The notes under the pieces were generated by a model that searched no databases, was not told where the DNA came from, and was given only the letters and a program-made list of their open reading frames with translations. Position numbers and translations under genes: made by a program. Shown one piece after another: positions 8,340 through 17,977 of a stretch of 64,000 nt of DNA. Each line of letters starts with the position of its first letter. Position 1 is the stretch's first letter. The stretch comes from Clostridium vincentii (GTDB lineage Bacteria > Bacillota > Clostridia > Clostridiales > Clostridiaceae), in contig NZ_PVXQ01000013.1 in assembly GCF_002995745.1 (NCBI RefSeq), positions 1 through 64,000 of the forward strand. The letters run 5' to 3'.

Positions 8340-10358
8340 ATGTTTAAAAGTATTAAAAGTAAATTATTAATAATATTAGTTCCTATATTTATTGCAGGGT
8401 GTATATTCCTTTCAAACTATGCATACCAGTCAGCAAGTAAGAGTTTAACTGAAAGCAATTTAAATATAATGAGCGAAATGAATAAAATAGCAGCAAATAA
8501 TGTAACTGAACAAGTTAATAAAGAATTTAAGATTTTAGATATAATATCGAAAAATACAATAATTAAAAATGATAGTTTATCATTAGAAGAAAGAATGAAG
8601 GAAGTAACCCCTTTAATTGAAGTAAATGACTCTTTGGATGTTGCAATTGCTGATAAAGATGGAAAAGCTATCTTTTTAAGTGGGAAGAGTGAAAGCATCA
8701 AGAATACAAAATATTTTATGGCAGCTATGTCTGGGAAAAGTGAAGTGTTAACACCTTATTACGATTATACTTTGCAAAAGAAGGTGATTGCTTATTCTAG
8801 GGCCATCAAAAATGATAATAATGAAAATATAGGAGTAATTGTAGCCTTTAAAGATAGTAGCCAACTAGGCTCTATAACGAGTTCTATTAAATTTATGAAT
8901 ACTGGTAGTGGATTTATTGTAGATAGTTTTGGTAATTATATAGCCCATGAAGATGAGAGTTTTGTAAAGGAAAACAAAAACATAGTATCTATTACTGCAG
9001 ATGGGCAAGATCTTACAGCTTTAAATAATGTAGGAAAAAATATGACAAGTGGTTTTTCAGAATCTAATGAATATGTATATGGTGGCATTGAAAAATATGT
9101 TACATATACTCCAGTAGGTGAGAGTGGATTATCTCTTGCAATATCCATAGATAAAAGTGATTTGTTAGAAAAGTTAATAGCATTAAAGATTACTAGTATT
9201 ATTGTTACAGTAGTTGTTGTTGCAATATTAACAATAGTAATAATATTAGTAAGTATTAATATAGCAAGACCTCTTAAAAGAACAAAAGAGTATGTTCATA
9301 TAATGGCAGATGGAGATTTTACAAAGCAAATTAATCCTAAATATATGAAAGGAAAAGATGAGGTAGCAGATATATGTAAGTCTATAAATAGGGCGAAAGA
9401 TTCCATAGGGGATATGATATATTCTGTTAAGGATACTTCGGAAGGCGTGAGAGTTAATGCTAATGCGTTATCAGATATTTCTGTGGATTTACTTGCATTA
9501 ACAAATAATATAACTGTAGCTATAGAAGAAGTATCAGATAGAACAGGAAATCAATCAAATGAACTATCCATTATAGTTGAAAAACTTAACTATTTTAGTG
9601 AAAAAGTAAATAGTATAAATAATAACATTAATCATATTAATTTAAAAGCAGAAGAGGTTAGAGTTGAAGCTATACAAGGGAATGAGGATATGAAAAATTT
9701 AGACAATGGGATAACTAACTTTAATATTAAGTTTCAAAAGTTAGTTGAAGAAATAGAAAGTATTAACGAACATATCCTAAAGGTAAATGCCATTACAGAT
9801 TTAATTAAAGAAATATCAGACCAGACAAATCTTCTAGCTTTAAATGCAGCAATTGAAGCAGCTAGGGCGGGAGAGGCTGGAAAAGGCTTTGCTGTAGTGG
9901 CAGATGAAATAAGATCTCTTGCAGAAGAAAGTAGCTCATCTTCTAAGAATATATATGGAATTTTAAACGAACTAAGAAGTAGAATTGGAGGAGTAGTAGA
10001 CTCAAGTGATGCGATTAACCTTGAATTTAAATCTCAGAGGGAAGGTGTTAATAAAGCATTGCAAGCCTTTAATGGAATATCGGATTCAGTTAGGGATATA
10101 GCTCCAAAGGTTAAGGATATTAAGAATGATTTTGATAAATTATCAAATAGTAAAAATATTATAGTAAATATAATAGAGGAGATAGCCATATCGTCTGAGG
10201 AAACCTCTGCCTCAACAGAAGAGGTAATAGAAGCCGCTATAAATTTAAATAAAAGTAGTGTTGATTTAGAAACAAGTTCAAATATCCTTTTAGATAAGGC
10301 AGATAATTTAATGAAGAGAATTGAAAAATTTAGTATCCTAGATCCAAATAAGATATAA
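8340..10358 (+). CDS. Methyl-accepting chemotaxis protein
   Basis: A membrane chemoreceptor that signals to CheA/CheW. The N-terminal transmembrane helix (about residues 8-28) leads into an extracellular Cache-type ligand domain (about 30-270). A second membrane helix lies at about 278-303, then a HAMP linker, then a long methyl-accepting coiled coil with the conserved tip [20 protein letters not shown] at about 500-520. I start at the ATG at 8340, which follows TAGGGGG; the TTG at 8322 lies upstream of that ribosome site. There is no C-terminal NWETF-like pentapeptide. The ligand is unknown. No other chemotaxis genes are nearby, so it is an orphan receptor. Confidence 0.93.
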   Translation: MFKSIKSKLLIILVPIFIAGCIFLSNYAYQSASKSLTESNLNIMSEMNKIAANNVTEQVNKEFKILDIISKNTIIKNDSLSLEERMKEVTPLIEVNDSLDVAIADKDGKAIFLSGKSESIKNTKYFMAAMSGKSEVLTPYYDYTLQKKVIAYSRAIKNDNNENIGVIVAFKDSSQLGSITSSIKFMNTGSGFIVDSFGNYIAHEDESFVKENKNIVSITADGQDLTALNNVGKNMTSGFSESNEYVYGGIEKYVTYTPVGESGLSLAISIDKSDLLEKLIALKITSIIVTVVVVAILTIVIILVSINIARPLKRTKEYVHIMADGDFTKQINPKYMKGKDEVADICKSINRAKDSIGDMIYSVKDTSEGVRVNANALSDISVDLLALTNNITVAIEEVSDRTGNQSNELSIIVEKLNYFSEKVNSINNNINHINLKAEEVRVEAIQGNEDMKNLDNGITNFNIKFQKLVEEIESINEHILKVNAITDLIKEISDQTNLLALNAAIEAARAGEAGKGFAVVADEIRSLAEESSSSSKNIYGILNELRSRIGGVVDSSDAINLEFKSQREGVNKALQAFNGISDSVRDIAPKVKDIKNDFDKLSNSKNIIVNIIEEIAISSEETSASTEEVIEAAINLNKSSVDLETSSNILLDKADNLMKRIEKFSILDPNKI

Positions 10359-10363
10359 ATATA

Positions 10364-10393
10364 TTGACTTTTTTTAGGATGTAAGTATATAAT
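10364..10393 (+). promoter_or_regulatory. Promoter of tRNA-Leu
   Basis: TTGACT (10364-10369) and TATAAT (10388-10393) are separated by 18 bp, immediately before the tRNA. Confidence 0.75.
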
Positions 10394-10406
10394 AATAATA
10401 CAACAA

Positions 10407-10491
10407 GCAGATGTGGCGGAATTGGCAGACGCGCTAGACTTAGGATCTAGTGCCTTCGGGCATGGGGGTTCGATTCCCTTCATCTGCACCA
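10407..10491 (+). tRNA. tRNA-Leu (anticodon TAG)
   Basis: An 85-base class II tRNA with acceptor arms GCAGATG/CATCTGC and encoded CCA. The D-loop region is GGCAGAC, the anticodon loop CTTAGGA (anticodon TAG, reading CUA/CUN) and the variable arm TGCCTTCGGGCA. The T-loop is GGTTCGATTCC. It is complete. No duplicate of its 3' end, as would mark an integrated element, was found in the neighbourhood. Confidence 0.97.
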
Positions 10492-10496
10492 AATAA

Positions 10497-10531
10497 AAAG
10501 AAGTAACTTTAGAAGTTGCTTCTTTTTTTGT
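10497..10531 (+). terminator. Terminator after tRNA-Leu
   Basis: AAGAAGTAACTT pairs with AAGTTGCTTCTT (one mismatch), followed by TTTTTTT. It may also serve the converging HNH-like gene. Confidence 0.8.
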
Positions 10532-10558
10532 ATAAAATTCCAAAATAACTTAATACTA

Positions 10559-10963
10559 TTAATAAAGATTGTTCATAATACGGTTTATTTCTATATGATC
10601 TAAAGTTTCTTTAGAATATAATGTTCCGCCCATAAGAGTTAATATAATAGGATCCTTTTTGTAGCCTTCTTTATATAATTTAATATTTTTAGTTATTCTT
10701 TTTAAAGCATTTATGGAGATTTCCAGTATATGTCCTAATTCTTTAAAAGTATAATATTCTTTAGGAAGCAGAAAATAAAGTTTATCTTGTAGCTCCAGTT
10801 TATATTTTATATCTGTTTCAATAGAATGATGGGGACCATCTTTACCTCGATGGTGTTTCTGGCAAAGGTAGGTGTAGTTTATCTCTATATCTAAACCTCC
10901 TTCACTTCTATGAACAATATGATGAATATCAGCTTTTTTGTTGCAGACTTCGCAGAGAAACAA
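10559..10963 (-). CDS. Small HNH-like zinc-finger protein
   Basis: A 134-aa protein. The N-terminus has an HNH-nuclease-like pattern: CEVCNKKADIHHIVHRSEGG (residues 4-23), then LCQKHHRGKDGPHHS. That gives two CxxC/CxxH zinc pairs and a central HH, the usual layout of the HNH/McrA group. The C-terminal half (about 65-120) looks like a winged helix-turn-helix (YTFKELGHILEISINALKRI). It could be a nuclease or a DNA-binding regulator; I see no partner gene. It lies next to tRNA-Leu but without attachment repeats. An AGGAGG ribosome site precedes the ATG on the minus strand. Confidence 0.6.
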   Translation of the reverse strand: MFLCEVCNKKADIHHIVHRSEGGLDIEINYTYLCQKHHRGKDGPHHSIETDIKYKLELQDKLYFLLPKEYYTFKELGHILEISINALKRITKNIKLYKEGYKKDPIILTLMGGTLYSKETLDHIEINRIMNNLY

Positions 10964-11198
10964 TAATAAACCTCCTTAACTATTATGAGTATATTATATA
11001 ATAAAAGCTTTATTAATTCAATTTATTGGAAATAGAAAAACAATAAAAAACAGTATATATTAATAAAGTTAAGGTATACATTGTAATGTAATTGAATAAA
11101 AATTAAAAAAGAGGTATAATATACTATATAGGAAAAGACAATAAATAATATATTATACAGTATATAATATTATATAAAAGGGAGAAAGGTGATAGTAG

Positions 11199-11873
11199 GT
11201 GAGGCAAAACTATAATTCTATTAAGTACTGGGAAAGTGTAGTAAGTGAAAATAAGACTATACGAGGGCATATGTTTATGCAGGCTCCACCAAGGGCGAAT
11301 TCTTTATACATTCATACGCTTATTTTTAGTAAAAACAATGGAATAGACAATATTTATGCGTATTTTCCAGATGTAAAATTATTATTAGGATATATACAGT
11401 ATTCTTTTTTACAAGAAGCCTTTTATAAATGGATTTATGGTAAGAATAAGATGATAACAAAGATACCAGCATTACCTGTTGAAAAAATAATTAAAGGTGG
11501 ACTACAAAGAGGGCTAATAACAAGTGATATTGCAAAGACTATGATAAATAATTATAGTAGAGTCGCTAAAATGTGGGATTTACCTAAAGAGAGAGTGTTT
11601 TCAGAATTAACAAAATTTATTAGAGACTTTAATAGAACTTGGTTTGGAAATAATCAAGAATTCTTATATATGAAAATTTTTAAAAGTGCCGTAGAACTTG
11701 GAGATTTCGTTGTAGAGTCAACTATGATTACAAATGATAAAGAAGAGTTCGAAAATAAGATCGGAGTTACAATAGATGAATGGAATACTATATGTAAACA
11801 TGCAACTTCGGATAAGTTAGTAGGAGAAAAGTTTCAAAATATTCTACAAAAAAGTTTAACAGAAGTTATATAG
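11199..11873 (+). CDS. Conserved-looking hypothetical protein, 224 aa
   Basis: I do not recognise the family. It is a soluble, mixed-charge protein with aromatic-rich segments (residues 45-80), no signal peptide and no clear membrane helix. The GTG at 11199 follows AAAGGTGAT with a normal spacing; no earlier start has a ribosome site. Upstream (10964-11198) is a very AT-rich divergent promoter region with a TATAAT-like box near 11133. It is flanked by ispF (convergent), which gives no functional hint. Confidence 0.6.
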   Translation: MRQNYNSIKYWESVVSENKTIRGHMFMQAPPRANSLYIHTLIFSKNNGIDNIYAYFPDVKLLLGYIQYSFLQEAFYKWIYGKNKMITKIPALPVEKIIKGGLQRGLITSDIAKTMINNYSRVAKMWDLPKERVFSELTKFIRDFNRTWFGNNQEFLYMKIFKSAVELGDFVVESTMITNDKEEFENKIGVTIDEWNTICKHATSDKLVGEKFQNILQKSLTEVI

Positions 11874-11932
11874 CAAATTTATAAATAAATAGCAGTATAT
11901 CGTTCGGAACAACTCGTGATGGCGAACAAAAG

Positions 11933-11970
11933 AACCTTTGAAGGAAAATCCTTCAAAGGTTTTATTTTAT
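11933..11970. terminator. Shared terminator between convergent genes
   Basis: A perfect 12-bp stem AACCTTTGAAGG/CCTTCAAAGGTT with a 5-base loop and a T-rich flank on the plus side lies at the end of the hypothetical gene and overlaps the last codons of ispF. Confidence 0.8.
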
Positions 11971-12435
11971 ATCTAAAAGACAGATACTTTGAGATGAAAT
12001 TCCTAGTTCTTCTCCGGTAAAACCAAGCCCTTCTTCTGTTGTAGCTTTAATATTTATCTGTTCTACAGATATATCTAATGCAGACCTAATATTTTCTCTC
12101 ATTAAAGATATGTGAGAGGCCATTTTAGGCTTTTGAGCTATAATAGTGGAATCTATATTGGAAATTACAAAACCTTTTTCAGATATCAAGTGCCCTACTT
12201 CTTCTAATAGTTTAATGCTTGAAATTCCTTTAAAGTTCTCATCAGTATCAGGAAAATGCCGACCAATATCTCCAAGGGAAGCAGCGCCTAATAAGGAATC
12301 CATTATTGCATGTAATAAAACATCTGCATCAGAGTGTCCTAAAAGTCCAAGGGGGTGAGGAATTGTAACTCCTCCAATTATAAGTTTTCTGCCAGGGACA
12401 AGACGATGTACATCATACCCCATTCCTATTCTCAT
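11962..12435 (-). CDS. ispF: 2-C-methyl-D-erythritol 2,4-cyclodiphosphate synthase
   Basis: The fifth step of the MEP isoprenoid pathway, cyclising CDP-methylerythritol phosphate with release of CMP. The 157-aa protein is normal length and trimeric in the family. Zinc ligands D8 and H10 lie in GMGYDVHR, with the third histidine in the [14 protein letters not shown] motif (about residues 34-47). The C-terminal [17 protein letters not shown] is conserved. It stands alone; ispD is not adjacent. The ribosome site is GAGGTGA. Confidence 0.96.
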   Translation of the reverse strand: MRIGMGYDVHRLVPGRKLIIGGVTIPHPLGLLGHSDADVLLHAIMDSLLGAASLGDIGRHFPDTDENFKGISSIKLLEEVGHLISEKGFVISNIDSTIIAQKPKMASHISLMRENIRSALDISVEQINIKATTEEGLGFTGEELGISSQSICLLDIK

Positions 12436-12465
12436 ATCGTCACCTCTTTTTTTCTTAATATTTTA

Positions 12466-12660
12466 TCATAGTTTAAGGTGATTAGATACTTTATAAAAGT
12501 TTTTTTTAGGAAGAGTCTCCTTTAAAATTTTATTTTTATTATTGAAATGCTTCTTAAAGTGGTTAAATATTAAAAAAAAGGCAGAAAGGAATGTATAGTT
12601 TAGATAACTAACTTTTTTATGAGTGAATATAAAATCAACATATATAACATTGTTATTCAT
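12466..12660 (-). CDS. Small basic hypothetical protein, 64 aa
   Basis: A short reading frame with a good ribosome site on the minus strand (AAAGAGG, 8 bp before the ATG). The N-terminus MNNNVIYVDF is followed by a hydrophobic/aromatic stretch (about residues 18-36) and a Lys/Asn-rich tail. Small clostridial proteins beginning with a similar NNVIYVDF sequence are something I recall, but I cannot verify that here. It could be a real small membrane-associated protein or chance. Confidence 0.4.
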   Translation of the reverse strand: MNNNVIYVDFIFTHKKVSYLNYTFLSAFFLIFNHFKKHFNNKNKILKETLPKKNFYKVSNHLKL

Positions 12661-12850
12661 AATAAAACCTCTTTCAGTATAATAGCTATACTATAATATA
12701 TTTAGGTTTAATCTCATGTATACAAAACTTTATTAGTTTTCGATATGGTATAATATAATATATGAAGAATTAAATTATTTGGCATTATTAGAGTTAATAG
12801 AGTATTAACTGTTTAAATTTCATAGTAAATGCTTTGGAGGCTGGTAAAAC

Positions 12851-13852
12851 TTGAAAGATTTTAATAAAGATAAATATACATTTGTAAGTACAGTAGCAAT
12901 AGTAGATATCGGAGAAAAGGCAGTAAAGCTGAGGGAAAAGCAAATAGCCATTTTTCTAAAGGAACTATTGTTATTTAAGGTATTATTAAAGGATTTAGTG
13001 GGACATTCCCCTAGCTATAAAAATAAAACGGTTATATTAAACTTAGCTTATTATATAATTGAGGATACAGAAATGCTTGAAAGAATATTTAAAAAAAAAG
13101 AATTACCTTTAAGGAAACTTGAAAGAGAAACTAGGGCATCTAGAGCATTTTTGGAGATATGGCAGGATTATATATTAGCTTATATAATTATTCTATCAAA
13201 TCCTAATTATAAATATATACAAGATTTTTTGAAGATCGAATTAAAGGAAGAAAAGACTACTATAGCACTTTATGAAAATACAAAGGAAAGAATTTTAAAA
13301 GGACTAGCATTAAAAGTAAATGAACAAAGTGCTATTATTATGACTGTGTTAGGGGATTTTGTTAGAATAAAAAAAACAGAACAACTAATGGTAGGAGAAG
13401 TAGGTCAAGGAAAAAAGAAAAGGGGCGTAACTGATTATAAATTACATATAGCTATTGCAATAATTCTTATAATGCTAGTTTCTTTTGGATTGTATAAAGA
13501 TTATAACAAAGTAGTAACTACTGTTGTAATTAGTAGTACTTCACAAATCAAGCTTGAGCTAAATAGAGGAAATACAATAATATATATTCATACTGTGACA
13601 GATAAAGGGAACGCTATGATTTCATCAGTGGAGCCTATGGATAAGAATATTGATATAGGTTTAAAAGAGCTTATTGAGTATGCAAAGAATGATAAAATGA
13701 TTCCTGGTGATGGTATAGTAGTAACCATAATAGGAGAACCTTTGAAATATGGAATACTTAAAGAAACAGCTCAGTATATTAAAGATAATGACATATCAAT
13801 ACAAATAAATAATGATGGCAATTTACATAATATATATGAACTTGCAGATTAG
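12851..13852 (+). CDS. SigI-C / RsgI-like fusion: membrane anti-sigma-I-type protein
   Basis: What I see: residues about 28-128 resemble the C-terminal (region-4-like) domain of sigma factor SigI. The pattern is F-x-x-x-L-x-D-L-V-x-x-S-P, then [20 protein letters not shown], then [11 protein letters not shown]. Residues about 147-187 resemble the RsgI N-terminal domain, with [20 protein letters not shown] and VGEVGQ. A single membrane helix lies at 197-216. The remainder is extracytoplasmic and resembles the juxtamembrane domain of RsgI ([16 protein letters not shown], then ISSVEPMD). No SigI core-binding (sigma-2) domain is present here or next door. Inference: a membrane-tethered regulator that carries its own SigI-like DNA-binding domain. 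The TTG start follows GGAGG by 10 bp. Its 3' end is 16 bp from the pseudouridine synthase gene. Confidence 0.7.
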   Translation: MKDFNKDKYTFVSTVAIVDIGEKAVKLREKQIAIFLKELLLFKVLLKDLVGHSPSYKNKTVILNLAYYIIEDTEMLERIFKKKELPLRKLERETRASRAFLEIWQDYILAYIIILSNPNYKYIQDFLKIELKEEKTTIALYENTKERILKGLALKVNEQSAIIMTVLGDFVRIKKTEQLMVGEVGQGKKKRGVTDYKLHIAIAIILIMLVSFGLYKDYNKVVTTVVISSTSQIKLELNRGNTIIYIHTVTDKGNAMISSVEPMDKNIDIGLKELIEYAKNDKMIPGDGIVVTIIGEPLKYGILKETAQYIKDNDISIQINNDGNLHNIYELAD

Positions 13853-13868
13853 GAAAAGGAAGATAAAA

Positions 13869-14615
13869 ATGAAGGAAAATAATATAATAATACATGAAGA
13901 TAGAGCTGGGGATATAAGACTAAATAAATATATAAGTGAAACAGGAATCTGCTCTAGACGAGAGGCAGATAAACTTATAGAAGCGGGTAAAGTGAAAATT
14001 GACGGACTTGTAGCAGCTATGGGAACCAAGGTTGCTAAAAATCAGATAGTAACAGTCAAGGGTAAACAAATTTCAAAGGAAGAGGAACTTGTATACATTG
14101 TATTAAATAAGCCTATTGGAATAACTTGCACTACGGAAAAGAAGATTAATGGAAATATTATTGATTTTATAGGGCATAAAAAAAGAATATTCCCTATAGG
14201 AAGATTAGATAAGGATTCTCAGGGGCTAATTTTACTTACAAATGATGGGGACATAGTAAATAAAATTTTAAGAGCAGGGAATAGTCATGAGAAAGAATAC
14301 ATAGTTAAAGTTAACAATCCTATTAAGAAGGAATTCATAGAAAAGATGTCCTCAGGGGTAGGTATATTAGGAACTATAACCAAAGACTGTTATGTTAGAA
14401 AAGCGGGATCCAATAGTTTTAAGATTATATTAACTGAAGGGATGAATAGGCAAATTAGAAGGATGTGTGAAGCTTTAGGATATGAAGTAACTTCACTTAA
14501 AAGAGTAAGGATCATGAATATAACTCTTGGAGAATTAAAAATAGGTCAATGGAGAGAACTTAGATCAAAAGAATTATATGGATTAAATGAGCTAATAAAA
14601 GAATCAAATAAATAA
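13869..14615 (+). CDS. RNA pseudouridine synthase, RsuA/RluF type
   Basis: Isomerises uridine in rRNA. An N-terminal S4 domain (about residues 14-60: [20 protein letters not shown]) precedes the catalytic domain with the [18 protein letters not shown] motif, whose Asp is the catalytic residue (about 111-128). The C-terminal [19 protein letters not shown] is typical. It most resembles RluF (23S U2604), but RluB or RsuA roles cannot be excluded. The open frame extends to 13812, inside the preceding gene, but the ATG at 13869 has an AAAAGGAAG ribosome site, so I start there. Confidence 0.9.
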   Translation: MKENNIIIHEDRAGDIRLNKYISETGICSRREADKLIEAGKVKIDGLVAAMGTKVAKNQIVTVKGKQISKEEELVYIVLNKPIGITCTTEKKINGNIIDFIGHKKRIFPIGRLDKDSQGLILLTNDGDIVNKILRAGNSHEKEYIVKVNNPIKKEFIEKMSSGVGILGTITKDCYVRKAGSNSFKIILTEGMNRQIRRMCEALGYEVTSLKRVRIMNITLGELKIGQWRELRSKELYGLNELIKESNK

Positions 14616-14623
14616 TTTTATAT

Positions 14624-14658
14624 AAATAGCCACCCATAATATGGGTGGCTATTTATGT
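14624..14658. terminator. Bidirectional terminator
   Basis: A 14-bp stem (AAATAGCCACCCAT and complement) with a 3-base loop and T/A flanks lies between convergent genes. Confidence 0.85.
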
Positions 14659-14677
14659 ACCTGCAATAATTGAACCT

Positions 14678-15556
14678 TTAATTTTGTATTCCTAAAAGTC
14701 TATCTTTAAATGTGTCTATAGAATGAAGAGAATTCACGTAAATTCTATCTAGAGTAACAGGGTTATCAGTTCTATCTGCTAGCCCTGTATCTGTAGTAAA
14801 GGCTATAGAATATCCGGAAGCAATAGTAGCTTTTTTAGTATCCTCATTATAATCACCATAAGGGTATGCTACAGAAAGTACATCTTTTTTTGTGATACTT
14901 TCAATTTTAGATTTAGAACTTTTAAGTTCTTCTAATTGTTCTTCATATGAAAGGGTATCTAAATGAAGATGACTAACGGTATGGCTTTCTATATCAATTC
15001 CATAGTCTGACATTTCTTTAATTTGGCTACTAGATACATAATAATTGCCAATGTCTGTTTCTGATGTAATTACAAAAATAGTTGCTTTCATGTTTAATTC
15101 TTTTAAAATAGGGAAAGCATAGGTGTAATTATCTGTATATCCATCATCAAAAGTAATAAGAATACTTTTTTCTGGTATAGCTTTATTATTTTTAATATAA
15201 TCATTAACTTCAGTCATAGTAAGGCTAGTATAGCCTAAGTCTTTAATTAATTGAAGTTGTTCTTTAAGTTGAGTAGGAGAAACATAGAGTTCTTCTCCAG
15301 GATGTGCAGGGTCTACTGCATGATAATATAAAACTGTTACACCCACGTTTTCATTAGTAAGGGTAAGATCTTCAAATCTATTCTTTTCTTTAGGAAGTTC
15401 AACATCATTAGTTTTATTTTCTTCTAAAATTTCGTTATCCTGCTTATCAGAAATATTTTTATTAATTATAAATATAATTGAAAAAACTATGATTAATGAC
15501 ATCACAATAATCATGATACAAAGCGAGACTTTTTTCAAATTCGGTTTATTATTCAT
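14678..15556 (-). CDS. Polysaccharide deacetylase family protein, membrane anchored
   Basis: A carbohydrate esterase family 4 (NodB-like) enzyme acting outside the membrane, probably on peptidoglycan or a cell-wall glycan. The N-terminal helix (about residues 10-30) looks like an uncleaved anchor, followed by an acidic linker. The NodB domain has motif 1 TFDDGYTDN (about 135-143, metal/catalytic Asp pair) and motif 2 SHTVSHLHLD (about 191-200), and AYPYGDYN provides the Pro/Tyr motif 3. The ribosome site is GGAGG. It is monocistronic. The substrate is inferred from the family only. Confidence 0.9.
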   Translation of the reverse strand: MNNKPNLKKVSLCIMIIVMSLIIVFSIIFIINKNISDKQDNEILEENKTNDVELPKEKNRFEDLTLTNENVGVTVLYYHAVDPAHPGEELYVSPTQLKEQLQLIKDLGYTSLTMTEVNDYIKNNKAIPEKSILITFDDGYTDNYTYAFPILKELNMKATIFVITSETDIGNYYVSSSQIKEMSDYGIDIESHTVSHLHLDTLSYEEQLEELKSSKSKIESITKKDVLSVAYPYGDYNEDTKKATIASGYSIAFTTDTGLADRTDNPVTLDRIYVNSLHSIDTFKDRLLGIQN

Positions 15557-15650
15557 TATTTACCTCCAATATAAAATATTACAAATTAAATTTTATCACA
15601 ATAATAAGCTTAAAACAAACTAACAGAAAAATATAGTAAAATACTGGATA

Positions 15651-15777
15651 TAATCCACATAGTCCACAATTGGTTGTGGATAACTTGTTCGATATCTGTG
15701 GATTTGTATGTTAATAGTTGTGTATAGAGAAAAAAAGAAAATATCATACAGGATTAAATAAAAAAAGGTGTGGATAA
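15651..15777. promoter_or_regulatory. Cluster of DnaA-box-like sequences
   Basis: Two perfect DnaA boxes TGTGGATAA (15675-15683 and 15769-15777) occur within about 130 bp. Near matches are TAATCCACA (15651-15659, opposite strand), TGTGGATTT (15697-15705) and TGTGTATAG (15719-15727). No dnaA, dnaN or other replication gene is nearby. The rest of the 15557-15924 gap is AT-rich without other recognisable structure. Confidence 0.5.
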
Positions 15778-15924
15778 CTTTATATGTAAATTATTAATAT
15801 AAATTGATATTGACAATATGTAAGGCTTCTAAGAGATAAGGGCATAGAATAAATTGTCGATAAATGTAGTTTAATTATTTGCTCTGCAAAAAGGCTAAAA
15901 TAATAGTTAATATAGATAATTGAA

Positions 15925-15979
15925 TTGACAGTATATAGTATAAGAAGTAATATATAATCAATGATTTAATCGTTGATTA
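15925..15979 (+). promoter_or_regulatory. Promoter and operator of the TetR-aldehyde dehydrogenase operon
   Basis: TTGACA (15925-15930) and TAATAT (15948-15953) are 17 bp apart. Overlapping the -10 and start region is a 10-bp inverted repeat TAATCAATGA...TCGTTGATTA (15955-15979, one mismatch), a probable binding site for the TetR protein it precedes. Confidence 0.6.
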
Positions 15980-15994
15980 AGGAGGCGCAAAATT

Positions 15995-16582
15995 ATGAGT
16001 GAAGAAAATATTTCAAAAAGAGATATGATATTAAAAGTTGTCCTTGATTATATAACTAATCATAATGATTATGATATAACCATAAGAGAAATAGGCAGAT
16101 TAGCAGGCGTTAATTCTGCAGCCATAAGCTATTATTTTGGATCTAAGGATAATCTAATAAAGGAAGCTTCAAAATATTATTATATTTCATCAAATAAAAT
16201 ATTTGAGCAACTAAAAAATAAAAATATAAAGCCAAGAGAAAGAATGATCTTATTTTGTATGAATTATTCGGACCATATTCTAATGTACATAGGTTTTTTA
16301 AAAGCTCATATATCAAGTTATATTGTAGAGAAGGAAACTGAGTGTGAAATGGAAGATTGGTTAGGAACTAATATAGAAGAAATTAGAACAACTATTAAAG
16401 AGCATACAAAAATTTTAGACGAAGAAATATTAAATTTTAAAGCAATACAATTAATCTCAAGTATGGTTTATCCAACATTAATGAATAAGTATAAAGATGT
16501 TATAGGTGGAATGGACTATTGTAATTATGAAACAAGAAAGAAATATTATGAGAGTTTAGTAGATAGTATATTAAATATTTAA
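15995..16582 (+). CDS. TetR/AcrR family transcriptional regulator
   Basis: A 195-aa one-component repressor. The N-terminal helix-turn-helix has TIREIGRLAGVNSAAISYYF (about residues 28-47) followed by GSKDNLI, the standard TetR signature. The C-terminal ligand domain is divergent. It is 18 bp from the aldehyde dehydrogenase gene, which it probably represses together with itself through the inverted repeat just upstream. The inducer is unknown; an aldehyde is a reasonable guess from context. The AGGAGG ribosome site is strong. Confidence 0.9.
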   Translation: MSEENISKRDMILKVVLDYITNHNDYDITIREIGRLAGVNSAAISYYFGSKDNLIKEASKYYYISSNKIFEQLKNKNIKPRERMILFCMNYSDHILMYIGFLKAHISSYIVEKETECEMEDWLGTNIEEIRTTIKEHTKILDEEILNFKAIQLISSMVYPTLMNKYKDVIGGMDYCNYETRKKYYESLVDSILNI

Positions 16583-16600
16583 CAAAAAGGGGTCATGATA

Positions 16601-17974
16601 ATGAGTATAGAAAAGATTGTAGAAAATCAAAGGTTATTCTATAGAAGTAATAAGACTTTAGATGTAGATTTTAGGATAAAGCAATTAGAGAAATTAAAAA
16701 GGGTAGTAAAAGAAAATGAGGATATTATACTTAAAGCTTTAAAAAAAGATTTATATAAGTCTGATTTTGAAGGATATATAACAGAAATCGGAATATTATA
16801 TGAGGAAATTAATTTAGCCATGAAGAAGTTAAAAAAATGGGCAAAGAGGGAAAGGGTTAAGACTTCAATAATGTACTTTCCAGCTAAAAGTTACATATAT
16901 AAGGAACCTTATGGTGTAGTGCTTATAATAGGACCTTTTAACTATCCATTTCAATTAGTAGTTTCACCCTTAATTGGTGCTATAGCAGGAGGGAATTGTG
17001 CTGTAATAAAACCTTCCGAGCATACAGTAGCAACCTCTAAAGCATTAGAAAAAATAATAAATGATAATTTTGATGAAAAATATATAAAGGTAGTTGATCC
17101 TTTGGGAGGAAGAGAGGTAGTTACAGAGTTACTTGAATCAAACTTTGATAAGATATTCTTTACTGGAAGTGTTAGGGTAGGTAAAATAGTTATGGAAAAA
17201 GCTGCGAAGAGGCTTATACCAATAACTTTAGAGCTTGGAGGGAAGAGTCCTTGCATTGTAGATAAGGATGTTAACATTAAAATGAGTGCCAAGAGAATAG
17301 TTTGGGGTAAATATTTGAATGCGGGACAAACTTGTGTAGCACCAGATTATTTATGTGTTCATAAAGATATTAAGGATGAATTGCTAAGGGAGATGGTAAA
17401 GGAAATAAAATTACAATTTGGAGAGGACAATAGAAAGTCTCTTGATTACCCAAGGATAATAAGGGTAGAAGAGGTAGATAGACTTTCTCGTTATATAGAT
17501 GAAGGAGACATTTATTATGGAGGAGAGATAGTAAGAGAAGAAAAATATATCTCCCCAACAATACTTATAAATATAAAAGAGGGAAGCAAAATATTAGAGG
17601 AAGAGATTTTTGGACCGATATTACCGGTTTATGAATTTAATAACTTGCAAGATGTATTAGATAAAGTTAATGAGGGACATAAACCTTTAGCTTTATATTA
17701 TTTTTCTGAACGTAAAGACCAAATTGAAAAGGTATTAAAGGAGAGTTCATCAGGTGGCGTTACAATAAATGATACAATACTTCATGTATCCTCAGGCTTT
17801 CTACCTTTTGGTGGGGTAGGGAATAGTGGAATGGGTTCTTACCATGGAAAGTATAGCTTTGAATGTTTCTCACATAGTAAAGCTGTTTTAAAGAGAGGAA
17901 CTTTTACTGAATTTTCCTTTAGATTTGCACCTTACAAGGATAAAATAAAATTAGTTAGAAAAGTTTTTAAATAG
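16601..17974 (+). CDS. NAD(P)-dependent aldehyde dehydrogenase
   Basis: Oxidises (fatty) aldehydes to acids. It belongs to the short class-3-like ALDH group (about 457 aa, YwdH-like). Visible motifs are the cofactor GPFNYPF segment, the FTGSVRVGK loop, the general base Glu in LELGGKSP (about residue 210) and the nucleophile Cys in NAGQTCVAPDY (about 244). A hydrophobic C-terminal tail is absent. The ATG at 16601 is 8 bp from AAAAGGGG, so I prefer it to the ATG at 16595. It is co-transcribed with the TetR regulator; detoxification is the likely role. Confidence 0.92.
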   Translation: MSIEKIVENQRLFYRSNKTLDVDFRIKQLEKLKRVVKENEDIILKALKKDLYKSDFEGYITEIGILYEEINLAMKKLKKWAKRERVKTSIMYFPAKSYIYKEPYGVVLIIGPFNYPFQLVVSPLIGAIAGGNCAVIKPSEHTVATSKALEKIINDNFDEKYIKVVDPLGGREVVTELLESNFDKIFFTGSVRVGKIVMEKAAKRLIPITLELGGKSPCIVDKDVNIKMSAKRIVWGKYLNAGQTCVAPDYLCVHKDIKDELLREMVKEIKLQFGEDNRKSLDYPRIIRVEEVDRLSRYIDEGDIYYGGEIVREEKYISPTILINIKEGSKILEEEIFGPILPVYEFNNLQDVLDKVNEGHKPLALYYFSERKDQIEKVLKESSSGGVTINDTILHVSSGFLPFGGVGNSGMGSYHGKYSFECFSHSKAVLKRGTFTEFSFRFAPYKDKIKLVRKVFK

Positions 17975-17977
17975 AAT

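Noticed and set aside
10407..11873. tRNA-Leu followed by an HNH-like gene and an unknown gene, suggesting an integrated island.
   Set aside because: No integrase and no duplicate of the tRNA 3' end were found, and ispF resumes normal gene content shortly after.
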